Assembly: GCF_029952955.1 (NCBI RefSeq) | Contig: NZ_JASATX010000001.1 | Span: 1,045,245-1,109,244, forward strand | Direction: 5' to 3' | DNA length: 64,000 nt | From: Ruicaihuangia caeni | Lineage (GTDB): Bacteria; Actinomycetota; Actinomycetes; Actinomycetales; Microbacteriaceae | Part shown: one piece after another, positions 33,435 to 43,414 of the stretch | Position numbering within the stretch: position 1 is the stretch's first letter | How the letters are laid out: the number at the start of each line of letters is the position of its first letter | Translations under genes and position numbers: made by a program | The notes under the pieces: generated by a model | What the model saw: the letters and a program-made list of their open reading frames with translations, nothing else | What the model was told of the DNA's origin: nothing | The model's database searches: none

Positions 33435-35662
33435 CAATCACAATCGCGCCGATGAATGCTGGGATGAATAACGCCTGGGAACCTGAGATCGGCGAGCGGA
33501 CACAGCAGTTCATCGCATCCAAATCGAGCGGTCGGGGCGCGATCGACATGAGCACAGTGCTCACCGAAGCAAAATCGATCCTGGGCCACTGCATACCACC
33601 GACTGCGCCGGCAGGTAGTTCGGTTGTTCTGGTCGTCGGATATGTTCAATCCGGCAAGACTCTTTCGTTCACAACTCTTTCATCGCTCGCGGCCGACAAT
33701 GGCTTCGGAGTCGTGATCCTCCTCGCGGGGACAACCACAAATCTCAAGGGCCAGAGCGAGGCCCGACTTCGAAAGGACTTTGGTCTTGACGAGTTACAGC
33801 GAAGCTGGAAGCTGTTTGACAACCCCGAAGTCAACGGTCCATCATTTCCCGCAATCCAATCTGCCCTAAAAAGTTGGAAGCGACATCGAGACGGAGCAGC
33901 TCTTCAGGAGAAGCCAGCGCTAGTACTGACCGTCTTGAAGCACGCGGGCCGCGTTGAGAACGCGGCGGCCGCGCTCAAGCGACTCGATTTGAGCGGTGTT
34001 CCGGTGTTGATAATCGATGACGAGAGCGACCAGGCAACACCCAATACTCGAGCGCGCAGGAACCGTCTCTCTGGCGCATCCGACGAAAGCCCAACCTACT
34101 CAGCGGTAGCAAGCCTCCGCGCGGCGCTCCCCCACCACTCGTTCGTCCAATATACGGCCACGCCCCAGGCGAACTTGCTCCTCGCTACTGCTGATCGGCT
34201 CGATCCACACTACGCCAAGGTTCTGTCCAGCGGGCCGGACTACACCGGCGGCCGTGCCTTCTTCCAAGACCGAGTCAAGGAGTTGGTAGTCGTGGTTCCG
34301 GACGCAGAGACCTACGACCCTCGCAACCCGCTGACCGAACCGCCGCAGGGCCTGCAGGATGCGCTAAGAGTGTTTCTCCTCGGCATTGCCGACGCGAGTC
34401 GAAAGGGAATCGAGGAGAACCGGTCAATGATGGTGCAGGCACATCAGAATACAGCGCCCCACCGGCAATATCGATCGTGGATCCGGCATCTCCTTGAAGA
34501 CTGGCAAAAAGGTATCGAAGCCGGTGGCGAGTATCGGGACGAAGTCTTGGTCGGCTTTCAGGCTGCATACGAAGAACTGGCGAAAACCGTTGAAGAGTTG
34601 GGTACCTTCGAGGACCTAATCTCTCGCATCCCAGAACTCACCGAAGAGCTCCGCGTGGTTGAAGTCAATTCGACGCAGCAAGCGGAAAAGGATATCGACT
34701 GGACATCGGACTTCTACTGGCTGTTGATCGGCGGGATGAAGCTTGATCGCGGATTCACCGTTGAGGGCCTAACCGTCACGTACATGCCACGGCCCATCGC
34801 CGGCAACGCGGACGTCTTGCAGCAACGTGCACGATTCTTCGGATATAGAGCTGCCTACATTGATTACTGCAGGGTCTATCTTCGCTCAGATGCGCGAGAC
34901 GCATTTGTCGATTACGTCGACAACGAAGAGTTCCTTCGCGCAGGACTGAAGCGCCACGAGGGCAAGCCTCTATCGGTGTGGAAGCGTGACTTTGTGCTGC
35001 ACGGTCAATTCGCAAGTCCCACTCGCACCGCAGTCATCGGGCGGAGAGTAGCTCGAAGGCGGGCCAGTCGGCAATGGGCCTGGCCCAAGTGGATGCATCT
35101 CGGTGAAGATATCCGACTCGCCAACGAAGAATTGTTTGCCGCGGTTTTGGCGCGCACGCGGAACGAAGCAGTGGATGGAACCCTCTTTCCTGATGCTGTT
35201 GACCGTCGAAGCGGCAAGAGAAATCTCGCGGTCACCGGGATCGAACTCGAAGAAGCCCTGGAGTTCCTGCTCCAAATCCGCGCCGGGCACGCCGAAGACT
35301 CGATGCTGCTACAGGCGATCGCAATGCAGTTGGCTCGAGTCATCCGAGAGCCGAGAAACGATGATCCGAAATCGGCAGCGCTCGTCTTCATGAGCGAACT
35401 CGACGTTCCAGCCGGCCCCGGCCGTCAACTTAGCGTGGTTCAAGAGAACCTCCTCGTGGGTATGAACCCCTCGGGCGCCAGGGGCGCCGCGGTCAACTAT
35501 TCGGGTGACCGGACGTTCCGTTCACCCGACGAGGTGACTATCCAACTGAGAACCCTCGCGCTCACTGACTCGCCGCCTCCGGGCGAAACCTACGATCGTG
35601 TCCCATGGTTCGCAGTGAGTTTCCCTGACGGCCTGAGCAACGACTGGTTCATTGAAACTTGA
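33431..35662 (+). CDS. Z1-domain superfamily II helicase/ATPase
   Basis: A 743-residue protein. P-loop GYVQSGKT at 70-77, Walker B IIDDESDQ at about 194-201, motif III QYTATPQAN at 240-248, then the Z1 region with LLIGGMKLDRGFTVEGLTV and the arginine finger motif QQRARFFGYR. Z1 proteins are helicase-like motors found almost only in restriction or other defence operons. The GTG start overlaps the GHKL stop, although the frame is open further upstream. The C-terminal 200 residues are without a named domain. It is expected to couple ATP hydrolysis to DNA translocation for the nuclease encoded next. Confidence 0.9.
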   Translation: MTITIAPMNAGMNNAWEPEIGERTQQFIASKSSGRGAIDMSTVLTEAKSILGHCIPPTAPAGSSVVLVVGYVQSGKTLSFTTLSSLAADNGFGVVILLAGTTTNLKGQSEARLRKDFGLDELQRSWKLFDNPEVNGPSFPAIQSALKSWKRHRDGAALQEKPALVLTVLKHAGRVENAAAALKRLDLSGVPVLIIDDESDQATPNTRARRNRLSGASDESPTYSAVASLRAALPHHSFVQYTATPQANLLLATADRLDPHYAKVLSSGPDYTGGRAFFQDRVKELVVVVPDAETYDPRNPLTEPPQGLQDALRVFLLGIADASRKGIEENRSMMVQAHQNTAPHRQYRSWIRHLLEDWQKGIEAGGEYRDEVLVGFQAAYEELAKTVEELGTFEDLISRIPELTEELRVVEVNSTQQAEKDIDWTSDFYWLLIGGMKLDRGFTVEGLTVTYMPRPIAGNADVLQQRARFFGYRAAYIDYCRVYLRSDARDAFVDYVDNEEFLRAGLKRHEGKPLSVWKRDFVLHGQFASPTRTAVIGRRVARRRASRQWAWPKWMHLGEDIRLANEELFAAVLARTRNEAVDGTLFPDAVDRRSGKRNLAVTGIELEEALEFLLQIRAGHAEDSMLLQAIAMQLARVIREPRNDDPKSAALVFMSELDVPAGPGRQLSVVQENLLVGMNPSGARGAAVNYSGDRTFRSPDEVTIQLRTLALTDSPPPGETYDRVPWFAVSFPDGLSNDWFIET

Positions 35663-36639
35663 GCGACATCGCCGGTACAGCCGAGTTCATATTGGAGGCG
35701 TTCCATACGCTCGGGGACCGTCCGCTCGGGGACGGGGCGCTCGATGCACGACGCGTCCCTGACCGCCACGATGCCTTCGTGGCGGTTTCCGCGCACAAGG
35801 AACGCTTTGTCCTCTTCGAAGTCGACCAGGAAACATTCGTCGATGAGCGCCGCCTCAAGGCACTGCACATCCTGACGGGGGACAACTTCACAATCGTTGA
35901 CGCCGCTAGCGACGAGGTGTTGCAGAGGCGCTTCGCCATGGTTGCGCTCCGGAGGGGCAATGACGACCTACTCTCGTCCTTCGCAGTAGTAGCGGCCGCG
36001 TTGCTTTCGACCCTGGCGGACAACCCCACTTCGGCGGAAATAGTCGACTTCCTCGATAGCCTGGCGGACTTGGTGGCTCAACGTGGCGTGATCGAGACAT
36101 CGACCGTGACGGGGCTATGGGGCGAGTTGTGGTTGATCGCTTCTGCCGAGGACCCAACCCCGCTAGCGACGGCGTGGCATAGTACCCCTGGCGATCGTTT
36201 TGACTTCTCGCTGCCTAGCGCTCGCATCGAGGTAAAGACTACGGCTGGGTCCGTACGTAATCATGAGTTCGCTCTGGATCAATTGGCGATCGGAGATCCC
36301 AAGACAGTCTTGGTAGCCTCGCTGGCCATAGCCGACGATCCCTCCGGGCGTTCCGTCATCGACCTACTAGAAAGTCTGCTGCAACGATTGCCGGGACCGG
36401 TAGCTGCGCGAGTCAACCGAATCGCATTGCGCACGCTCGCAGGCGACATCGAGTCGGCGGAGGACTTTACTTTCGCGACTATCGGCGCAGAACCCTTCCT
36501 CGCGTTTGCCGCTAGCGATGTACCGCGACCCTTGGTGGCCCCGGGGTCTGGAATCACTAGCGTACGATTCCGATGCAATCTAGACGCTCTTACCCCCGTT
36601 GCTCGATCACTACCCGAATTCCTGGGTCTGTTGTCGTGA
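35659..36639 (+). CDS. PD-(D/E)XK nuclease (DUF4420-like)
   Basis: A 326-residue protein with a PD-(D/E)XK-like core: Glu156 in TGLWGELWLI, Asp179/Asp182 in GDRFDFSLP and Glu191-x-Lys193 in ARIEVKTTAG. This arrangement matches the DUF4420 'PD-(D/E)XK motif' proteins seen beside Z1 helicases. It is probably the DNA-cutting subunit. A TTG start overlaps the helicase stop by four bases; the next in-frame ATG (residue 94) is far too late. Last gene of the operon. Confidence 0.85.
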   Translation: MSDIAGTAEFILEAFHTLGDRPLGDGALDARRVPDRHDAFVAVSAHKERFVLFEVDQETFVDERRLKALHILTGDNFTIVDAASDEVLQRRFAMVALRRGNDDLLSSFAVVAAALLSTLADNPTSAEIVDFLDSLADLVAQRGVIETSTVTGLWGELWLIASAEDPTPLATAWHSTPGDRFDFSLPSARIEVKTTAGSVRNHEFALDQLAIGDPKTVLVASLAIADDPSGRSVIDLLESLLQRLPGPVAARVNRIALRTLAGDIESAEDFTFATIGAEPFLAFAASDVPRPLVAPGSGITSVRFRCNLDALTPVARSLPEFLGLLS

Positions 36640-36943
36640 CGGACGACTCGCTAAGCCACGCGGGTCCTGCTGACGTGGCGTGCAACCCTGATCTCGGCCG
36701 GTGTGCGATCGCCCAGTTCGGCATACAGGCGGTGGCTCTTCCAGCACTACAGCTTTCTAGGTGCAGCCGACGCCGGCCCACCAGTTCACTTGGTCGAGGG
36801 GCTGGGCCGGCGGGCGGGAGCACCTACATCCCTGAGCCGGAGATCCATGATCGAGGCTCCGGCATCAAGCTGGCTGGCACACCAAGATTCACCCTGGTGG
36901 ATGCGACCTGCCAGGAGATCCCCGAGGCGTCTGCTCTACTCGG
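36640..36943. other. Intergenic region between convergent defence genes
   Basis: 304 bases between the two stop codons. Open frames exist on both strands, but none has family features or a ribosome site. No strong terminator hairpin was found. Confidence 0.4.
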
Positions 36944-38740
36944 CTAACTGCCTGCGTTGACCCGCCTCGCCCCAGACGCGACGATGCGATCGACATGGCG
37001 CTGCGTGAGCGCGTTGCACTGCTCGCCTCTTTCTAGTGCAGCCTGAAGCCAACCCGGACCCTTTCGCACTGCGACCTCGGGTGCCAGGCGCTCGAGGTCC
37101 CCGTGTTCGACCAGGACCACGCCGGCTTCGTCGAGCTTTGTCAGCAGTTCGCCGGCCGCGGTCCTTGCTTCGCCGCGAAAGGCGGACATCCCGTGCTCTT
37201 TGACCGAGGCCCACGGCGAGGCAGTCGTTCGCAGTTGCGCCGCTACCGCGTCCTTAAACGACTTGGAGTAGGGCTCGCTCCGCTTGTCCGCGAGAAGCGC
37301 GGTGATGGCGTCGAGCACATGGCCAACGTTCGCCGGTTCGCGAGGCGCAGTCAGGTCGGCGGTAGCGACCTTCCAAAGCCGATCGAGCTCCTCGGTCCAT
37401 ACGCCACCGACCGATCCCACAAGCACTGACAACTTCGACTTGTCGGAGAGCATGTCCAGGTCGGGCGCAGCAACCACAGGCACATCTACCGCTGATAGGG
37501 CCGAGCAGACCTTCGCCATTCCATCTTTTCCGCCCGTAGGAACGAACAGAATTTCGTTCCGGGGAAGAGGGCCATCAGCCCGACTAGGGCAGTCGAGCGC
37601 AGCTGCCAAAAACGCACAGTCACCTTCTGCTTCGGCGACCACGACCATGCGATGGAAAAGGCCGTCGAGAACATTGGTGTATTTGAGAACCGGATCAGTC
37701 CACAGCGCGCGTAGTTCAGCCGCGCCGAGTCGACTCGCCCGCGTTGGGCCGTCGCTTCGCGCGAGCCGCACCACGGAAACGTCAACCCCGGACTGCAGTA
37801 GGCCCGTTAAGAGGCCACGATCATGCGTCGCCAGCACGATCTGGAGCTTCTCACGGGCGGCTATCCGGCCGAGTTCGGCACCCAGCGCCTGCGCCTGGGG
37901 CGGGTGAAGAAATGCTTCGGGCTCGTCGATGAGTAGGAGCTTGTACGACGCCGTCACCACGGGCAGAAGCTGGCCCATCAGGCTGCGCATCCCATCGCCT
38001 TGCTCGTCGAGTGGCCGTAACTCCGCCATCCTGTCGCGATACGCCTGGGAGATGTCGTCAATGCGTGGGGGTTCAAGACCCACGCTGCCCACGCGCAGCC
38101 TAAGTGTCCTCCCAAGACCATCCAGCGTCAGGGGCTTGCCAAAGATCTCTTCGGAGACAGCGCTCAACTCATCGAGCAGGGCCTTCGAGTCTTGAAGACG
38201 ATGGACAGGATGTTGCGGCGGATCATCTACGTTCTCGCGCATTTCAGCCGCCCCGCCGATGCCGAAACGGCCCTGCGCATTCCCGTAGAAGACCAAGAAA
38301 TTTGCCAGTTCTCCGAGCTCAGCTGGAGGGTGGGTATTCCAGCCCCGAAGGAGTTGGGATGGATTTACGACACCAGTTTGGGCCCGCTGAAAGCCCGCGG
38401 TCGAATCTCGCTGAATGAACGTCGAGTTCTCTCCGACCCATGAGATCACGTCGGCAGCCGTTCCGCTGGTAGCCAGCGTCAGGGACTCGACTGCGATCCG
38501 AGGCACCTCTGGATGACCGGGGCGATGAGCGAGCTTCTCCCACGCCTCCCGCAGTACCGTCGACTTCCCCGCGTTATTTGCGCCAACGACCGCCGTTACA
38601 CCAGCACGCTGCAGAGGGATGGACTCGCCGCCGATCAAGTTGATGGACTGAACCACGAAACTAAAGTCATTTGCTTGTCCATTGAACAAAGCCGAGTTGC
38701 TCGGAAAGGCAGCCTGGAGTCGCTCTTGCCAGTGCTTCAC
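36944..38740 (-). CDS. OLD-like AAA ATPase with TOPRIM-type region
   Basis: A 598-residue ABC-type ATPase. Walker A GANNAGKST (53-61), Walker B KLLLIDEPEAF (267-277) followed by LHPPQAQALG, and the switch His306 in LATHDRG. From about 363 a TOPRIM-like region appears: MVVVAEAEGDCAFL with Glu370, then PTGGKDGM and VVAAPDLDML with Asp427/429. This order fits OLD (overcoming lysogenisation defect) family nucleases. The GTG at 38740 with GGAG just upstream is chosen; the 43 codons before it lack homology. It is convergent to the methyltransferase operon and could be a separate anti-phage gene or part of the same system. Confidence 0.85.
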   Translation of the reverse strand: MKHWQERLQAAFPSNSALFNGQANDFSFVVQSINLIGGESIPLQRAGVTAVVGANNAGKSTVLREAWEKLAHRPGHPEVPRIAVESLTLATSGTAADVISWVGENSTFIQRDSTAGFQRAQTGVVNPSQLLRGWNTHPPAELGELANFLVFYGNAQGRFGIGGAAEMRENVDDPPQHPVHRLQDSKALLDELSAVSEEIFGKPLTLDGLGRTLRLRVGSVGLEPPRIDDISQAYRDRMAELRPLDEQGDGMRSLMGQLLPVVTASYKLLLIDEPEAFLHPPQAQALGAELGRIAAREKLQIVLATHDRGLLTGLLQSGVDVSVVRLARSDGPTRASRLGAAELRALWTDPVLKYTNVLDGLFHRMVVVAEAEGDCAFLAAALDCPSRADGPLPRNEILFVPTGGKDGMAKVCSALSAVDVPVVAAPDLDMLSDKSKLSVLVGSVGGVWTEELDRLWKVATADLTAPREPANVGHVLDAITALLADKRSEPYSKSFKDAVAAQLRTTASPWASVKEHGMSAFRGEARTAAGELLTKLDEAGVVLVEHGDLERLAPEVAVRKGPGWLQAALERGEQCNALTQRHVDRIVASGARRVNAGS

Positions 38741-39105
38741 ATCTCCAGAGTGCCAGACTCGAGACGCGCATGGCGGCAATAGACGCGCAGCGCTGCATGA
38801 GGGCGCACCACGCACATCCGGCGTCAATTCCGTAAAGCGGGGCCTGCGAGCCCCGGAAAACCCAGACATGAATCACGGGCTTGACTTCCGTTGGGTCGGC
38901 ATGGCATATCTCACACACGCGTCGCGCACGCGCGCGAGGTAGCTGTGGGCGGCGAGACGTTCCATCGCCCCTTGCTCGTCCAGTTCGTCTTGCGTATGGG
39001 TCGTCACGTTTCGAACCGTCAGATTCAGGCCGGTCGCGAGCGCATTTGGCCAGCACATGGGCGCTAGCTCCACAAGCAGCGATAGTGAGAGAGTTTCAAC
39101 TTATT
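38741..39105. other. Intergenic region between the OLD-like gene and tRNA-Pro
   Basis: 365 bases without a complete gene. It contains the promoter side of the OLD-like gene and the possible remnant at 38873-39073. This is the place where an integrated element next to the tRNA would end. Confidence 0.5.
38873..39073 (-). pseudogene. Possible C-terminal remnant of an unknown protein
   Basis: A 66-residue frame whose middle, LNLTVRNVTTHTQDELDEQGAMERLAAHSYLARVRD, has the look of the last helices of TIGR02391/Ymh-type (abortive-infection-like) proteins: an RN..TH motif followed by an acidic segment and a final helix. The beginning of the gene is missing and would lie where the tRNA now stands. 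Family assignment is from memory of the pattern and is uncertain. Confidence 0.35.
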
Positions 39106-39182
<77 letters not shown>

Positions 39183-39272
39183 ATGCCCCAAGCACGCTCA
39201 GAGCAACCTGTCTATAGTAGCGCGGTTCCTGAGTCGACTTGCGCACTCTCGAGTGCAGCGCGCGAGAAGGCA

Positions 39273-39767
39273 CTAGGGAACTTCGCGGCTAAGGCGCTCG
39301 TGCAGTGCGGGCCAGGCGGCTGCGAAGCCGGGGTGCAGGGGCAAGCTGCCGACATCCGCGGTGGGAACCCAGCGGAGGGCTTGGCTCTCGAGGTCGGCGA
39401 TGCGGGCCTCGAAGGGGTGCTCGACGGTGACGGCGACTGTCGTGTACGACCAGAAGCCGAGGTCGAGCACGGTCTCGAAGAGGGGGCGCACAGCATCCGC
39501 GGGCACGCCTGCCTCTTCCTCGGCCTCGCGGAGGGCGGCGTCGTAGGCCGACTCGTGCTCGTGGCGGGCGCCGCCGGGCAGGCCCCAGGTATCGCCGAAG
39601 TGGCTCCAGGTGGCGCGGTGCTGCAGCAGAATCCCGCGCGCGGGGTCGATGGCGAGCAAGCCGGCCGCACCGAAGCGGCCCCAGAAGCGGCGTCCGTCGG
39701 GGCCGGTGACCCAGGCGTCCGCAGGGTCGCGTGGCCCGAGGGGCGGCGGAGCCTGCTGCTGGGTCAT
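39273..39767 (-). CDS. NUDIX hydrolase
   Basis: A 164-residue NUDIX protein: GLLAIDPARGILLQHRATWSHFGDTWGLPGGARHEHES and REAEEEAGVP form the NUDIX box region, with TWGLPGGA typical of the DATIN/ADP-ribose-like group common in actinobacteria. The ATG at 39767 is used; a GTG six codons earlier is possible. Substrate unknown. Confidence 0.85.
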   Translation of the reverse strand: MTQQQAPPPLGPRDPADAWVTGPDGRRFWGRFGAAGLLAIDPARGILLQHRATWSHFGDTWGLPGGARHEHESAYDAALREAEEEAGVPADAVRPLFETVLDLGFWSYTTVAVTVEHPFEARIADLESQALRWVPTADVGSLPLHPGFAAAWPALHERLSREVP

Positions 39768-39875
39768 CGTCTCAGTCTGCCGCACTCGGCTGAACGGCGA
39801 GCGAGCGACGGCGGTGCGTTACGCGACTCCCCCCAGGCGCAGCATCCGTTCGGCGCTGGCGATCGACAAGCCCGG

Positions 39876-41528
39876 CTAGCGCTTGCGCTTCTCGCGCACG
39901 CGCATGTTCACCACGATCGGGGTGCCCTCGAAGCCCCACAGCTCGCGCAGCTTGCGCTGGATGTAGCGGCGGTAGCCGGGGTCGAGGAAGCCGGTGGTGA
40001 ACAGCACGAACGTCGGCGGGCGGGTCGAAGCTTGCGTGCCGAAGAGGATGCGCGGCTGCTTGCCGCCGCGCACGGGGTGCGGGTTCGCGGCGGTGAGCTC
40101 GGCGAGGAACGCGTTGAACTTGCCGGTCGGGATGCGGGTATCCCACGAGTCGAGTGCGAGCTCGAGCGCGGGCACGAGCTTCTCGAGGTGGCGACCGGTA
40201 CGGGCCGAGATGTTGACGCGCGGCGCCCACGACACGTGACCAAGGTCTTGCTCGATCTCGCGCTCGAGATACCGACGGCGCTCATCGTCGAGCAGGTCCC
40301 ACTTGTTGAAAGCGAGCACGAGCGCGCGGCCCGATTCGAGCACGAGGTCGATGATGCGCACATCCTGCTCGCTGATCGGCTCGGTCACGTCGATGATCAC
40401 GACGGCGACCTCGGCCTTCTCGAGCGCGGCGCTCGTGCGCAGGGTGGCGTAGAAGTCCGCACCCTTCTGCAGGTGCACGCGGCGACGGATGCCGGCGGTG
40501 TCGACGAAGCGCCAGATGCGCCCGCCGAGCTCCACCTGCTCATCCACCGGGTCGCGAGTTGTACCCGCGAGCTCGTTCACGACGACGCGCTCTTCACCGG
40601 CTGCCTTGTTGAGCAGGCTCGACTTGCCGACGTTCGGGCGGCCGAGGATCGCGACGCGCCTTGGCCCGCCGTACTCCTCCTTCGCCACCTTCGACACCTC
40701 GGGCAGCACCTTGAGCACCTTGTCGAGCAGGTCGGCAACGCCGCGGCTGTGCAGGGCGGAGACCGGCCACGGCTCCCCCAGCCCCAGGCTCCACAGCGCG
40801 GAGGCCTCGAAGTCTTGCCGGGGGTCGTCGGCCTTGTTCGCGACGAGCAGCACGGGCTTCTTGGCGGAGCGCAGCATCCGCACCACGTGCTCGTCGGTGG
40901 CGGTCGCGCCGACGTTCACGTCGACGACGAACAGCACGGCGTCGGCGAGGTCGACGGCGACCTCCGCCTGCGCCGCCACCGAGGCGTTGATGCCCTTGGC
41001 ATCGGGCTCCCACCCGCCGGTGTCGACCACCGTGAAGCGGCGCCCGTTCCACTCGGCCTTGTACGACACCCGGTCACGGGTGACGCCCGGCACGTCTTCG
41101 ACCACGGCCTCGCGGCGGCCGATGATGCGGTTGACCAGCGCCGACTTGCCCACGTTGGGGCGGCCGACGATCGCGAGCACCGGCAGCGCGGGCATCGTGA
41201 TGATGCCGTCTTCGCCGACCGTGACGCCCTCGAGCAGGTCGAGGTCTTCGTCTTCGAGCTCGTACTCCTCGAGCCCGGCGCGCAGCGAGCGGGTGCGGGC
41301 CTCGGCATCCGCTTCGTCGATGCTGGCGAGGCGCTCGGCGAAGGCCTCGTCATCGGCGGCGGGCTCGAAGGCGCTGTCGTCGAACTCGCCGGCATCATGC
41401 TGGGCGCCGTCGAACTCCGCGCCGTCGAATTCTGTGGCGTCGGCAGCGCTGTCTGCAGCCAGGTCGGCGGCGTCGAAGCCGCGCCCGGTGGCGAAGTCGT
41501 CGCGCGGGGTGTCGTGGTCAGCAGTCAT
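39876..41528 (-). CDS. der: Ribosome biogenesis GTPase Der (EngA)
   Basis: A 550-residue double GTPase. Residues 1-115 are an acidic, disordered extension with repeated [13 protein letters not shown] units. The first GTPase has GRPNVGKS at 122-129 and DTGGWEP; the second has a further GRPNVGKS at about 290, DTAGIRRR, and a C-terminal KH-like domain ending REKRKR. Der acts in 50S subunit assembly and is essential in most bacteria. ATG with AGGATC upstream. It follows cmk in the usual actinobacterial order. Confidence 0.96.
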   Translation of the reverse strand: MTADHDTPRDDFATGRGFDAADLAADSAADATEFDGAEFDGAQHDAGEFDDSAFEPAADDEAFAERLASIDEADAEARTRSLRAGLEEYELEDEDLDLLEGVTVGEDGIITMPALPVLAIVGRPNVGKSALVNRIIGRREAVVEDVPGVTRDRVSYKAEWNGRRFTVVDTGGWEPDAKGINASVAAQAEVAVDLADAVLFVVDVNVGATATDEHVVRMLRSAKKPVLLVANKADDPRQDFEASALWSLGLGEPWPVSALHSRGVADLLDKVLKVLPEVSKVAKEEYGGPRRVAILGRPNVGKSSLLNKAAGEERVVVNELAGTTRDPVDEQVELGGRIWRFVDTAGIRRRVHLQKGADFYATLRTSAALEKAEVAVVIIDVTEPISEQDVRIIDLVLESGRALVLAFNKWDLLDDERRRYLEREIEQDLGHVSWAPRVNISARTGRHLEKLVPALELALDSWDTRIPTGKFNAFLAELTAANPHPVRGGKQPRILFGTQASTRPPTFVLFTTGFLDPGYRRYIQRKLRELWGFEGTPIVVNMRVREKRKR

Positions 41529-41573
41529 GGGTGATCCTGTTCGTGGGCCCCGCCGCCGCGCTCGTGCGGGCGG

Positions 41574-42326
41574 TCAGTTGCGGTCGGTCGCCATCGTGGC
41601 GCGCACCAGGTCGGTGACAGCGCGCACGGTCTCGTCGAAGGTCAGGTGGGTCGAGTCAATCGTGACCACTCCGTCGGCGGCCGACATGAAATCGACCACC
41701 TGCGAGTCGAGCCGGTCTCTCGCACCGAGTTGTTCGGCGACGAGGTGCTCGGGCTGCGTGCCCGCGAGCTCCGCCGAACGCCTCGACATTCTAACGTCTT
41801 CGTCTGCAGTCAACAGAATGCGGGCGGGCGCCTCGGGCGCGACCACCGTGGTGATATCGCGGCCCTCGGTGATGATTCCCGGACGCTCGGTCGACGCCAT
41901 GATCTCGCGGAAGATCGCCGTCAACCGCTCGCGCACCGCCGGCACTCGCGCGATCGCGCTCACCACGGCCGAGATGCGGGGCTCACGGATGTCGTCGGTC
42001 ACGTCGTGCCGGCCGACCCGCACGTAGTAACGGTCGGGGTCAGTGCCGATCGCGTAGTCGAAGCCAGGCACTGCGTCGGTGACGTCGTCGGGGTTGTGCA
42101 GGTCGACGCCCTGCTCGACGCAGTACCAGGCGAACGCGCGGTACGCGGCACCGGTGTCTTGGTAGGCGAACCCGAGCTCGCGCGCGGCGGCCTTGCTCAC
42201 CGACGACTTGCCGCTGCCGGCCGGTCCGTCGATCGCGACGATCATGGGGGCGGATGCCGCGGGCTGCGCGTGCGCGGCCGCGTCATGTTGCTGAGGCTCG
42301 TGCTGGGATTTGCCTTGGGCGCTCAT
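41574..42326 (-). CDS. cmk: Cytidylate kinase
   Basis: A 250-residue CMP/dCMP kinase: [38 protein letters not shown] is the P-loop and substrate region, [32 protein letters not shown] the LID segment. It converts CMP and dCMP to diphosphates. The ATG overlaps the tyrA stop by four bases and adds 27 Gln/Ala/His-rich residues before the core; the internal ATG at residue 28 may be used instead. Confidence 0.94.
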   Translation of the reverse strand: MSAQGKSQHEPQQHDAAAHAQPAASAPMIVAIDGPAGSGKSSVSKAAARELGFAYQDTGAAYRAFAWYCVEQGVDLHNPDDVTDAVPGFDYAIGTDPDRYYVRVGRHDVTDDIREPRISAVVSAIARVPAVRERLTAIFREIMASTERPGIITEGRDITTVVAPEAPARILLTADEDVRMSRRSAELAGTQPEHLVAEQLGARDRLDSQVVDFMSAADGVVTIDSTHLTFDETVRAVTDLVRATMATDRN

Positions 42327-43414
42327 GCCGACACCGCCGCGATGCGCCAGCCGCGCGCCTCGAGCTCGCTGACGAGCTTGTGCTCGACCTCGGGCAGCAC
42401 GGCGAGCTCGGCGAGGCCGATCTGCGCGCCCGGCGAGTGCTCGAGCCGGAGGTCTTCGAGGTTCACGCCGACCTCGCCCACCTCGGTGAGCAGCTTCGCG
42501 AGCTGGCCGGGGCGGTCGTCGACCATCACCACAAGCTGCGCGAAGCGACGGTCCTGGCCGTGCTTGCCCGGAATGCGGGCGACTCCGGTGTTGCCGACCG
42601 CGATGGCCTCGGCGATCGTGCGGCGAGAGCCCCCGGCATCCGGTTCGTCGAGTGCGGTGATGACCGCGTCGAGGTCGTCACGCAGTCCCCGCAGCACCTC
42701 GGCGACCGGGCTCGCGTTCGCACCGAGGATCTGCACCCACAAGCCCGGGTCACTCGCGGCGATGCGCGTGACGTCGCGCAGCCCCTGCCCGGTGAGGCCG
42801 AGCGCGGCATCCGGCCCGTCGACGAGACGCGCGGCCATGAGCGAGGCGACCACCTGCGGCGCGTGCGAGACGAGCGCGACCGCTTCGTCGTGCGTCTCGG
42901 CAGTGAGCTCGATCGGCACCGCCCCGAGGTCGAGGATCATGTCTTCGATCGCGGCGGCGCGCTTGTAGGTGATGTCGTCGTGGCCGGCGAGCACCCACGG
43001 GCGGCCAAGGAACAGGTCGGCGCGAGCGGCGATGGGGCCGCCGCGCTCCCGCCCGGCCATGGGGTGCGTGCCGAGGTAGCGGCTGAGGTCGGCGCCCATG
43101 GCGCGCAGTTGCTCGAGCGGGCCGAGCTTGACGCTCGCGACGTCGGTCACGAGCGCGTTCGGGTAGGCGGCGAGTTCGGCGGCGACTACCCGCGCGGTGA
43201 CGTCCGGCGGCACGGCGACGACGATGAGTCCAGGGTTGTCGCCCTCGGCGGGTGCACGGCCGGCGCCGTAGTCGATCGCGAGCTGCTGCGCCGACGGCGA
43301 CACATCGGCGACGATCACATCGACCCCGTGGTCGCGCAGCCCGAGTCCGATGCTCGCGCCGAGCAGGCCGCTGCCGACGATGCGCACCTGTTCGTTGAGG
43401 CGCCGTTCGCTCAC
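42323..43414 (-). CDS. tyrA: Prephenate dehydrogenase
   Basis: A 363-residue NAD-dependent enzyme of tyrosine synthesis. [21 protein letters not shown] is the nucleotide-binding motif, [11 protein letters not shown] holds the catalytic His, and the last 75 residues ([28 protein letters not shown]) are an ACT domain that probably senses an aromatic amino acid. Translation starts at a GTG overlapping the rluB stop. Confidence 0.93.
   Translation of the reverse strand: MSERRLNEQVRIVGSGLLGASIGLGLRDHGVDVIVADVSPSAQQLAIDYGAGRAPAEGDNPGLIVVAVPPDVTARVVAAELAAYPNALVTDVASVKLGPLEQLRAMGADLSRYLGTHPMAGRERGGPIAARADLFLGRPWVLAGHDDITYKRAAAIEDMILDLGAVPIELTAETHDEAVALVSHAPQVVASLMAARLVDGPDAALGLTGQGLRDVTRIAASDPGLWVQILGANASPVAEVLRGLRDDLDAVITALDEPDAGGSRRTIAEAIAVGNTGVARIPGKHGQDRRFAQLVVMVDDRPGQLAKLLTEVGEVGVNLEDLRLEHSPGAQIGLAELAVLPEVEHKLVSELEARGWRIAAVSA

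Noticed and set aside
36573..36960. Plus-strand open frames between the nuclease and the OLD-like gene
   Set aside because: No ribosome site, composition not protein-like, and they overlap real gene ends.
39183..41534. 783-residue plus-strand open frame opposite der
   Set aside because: Full overlap with a clear essential gene on the other strand; Glu/Gly/Val/Arg-rich composition is the usual antisense pattern of GC-rich codons; no domain.
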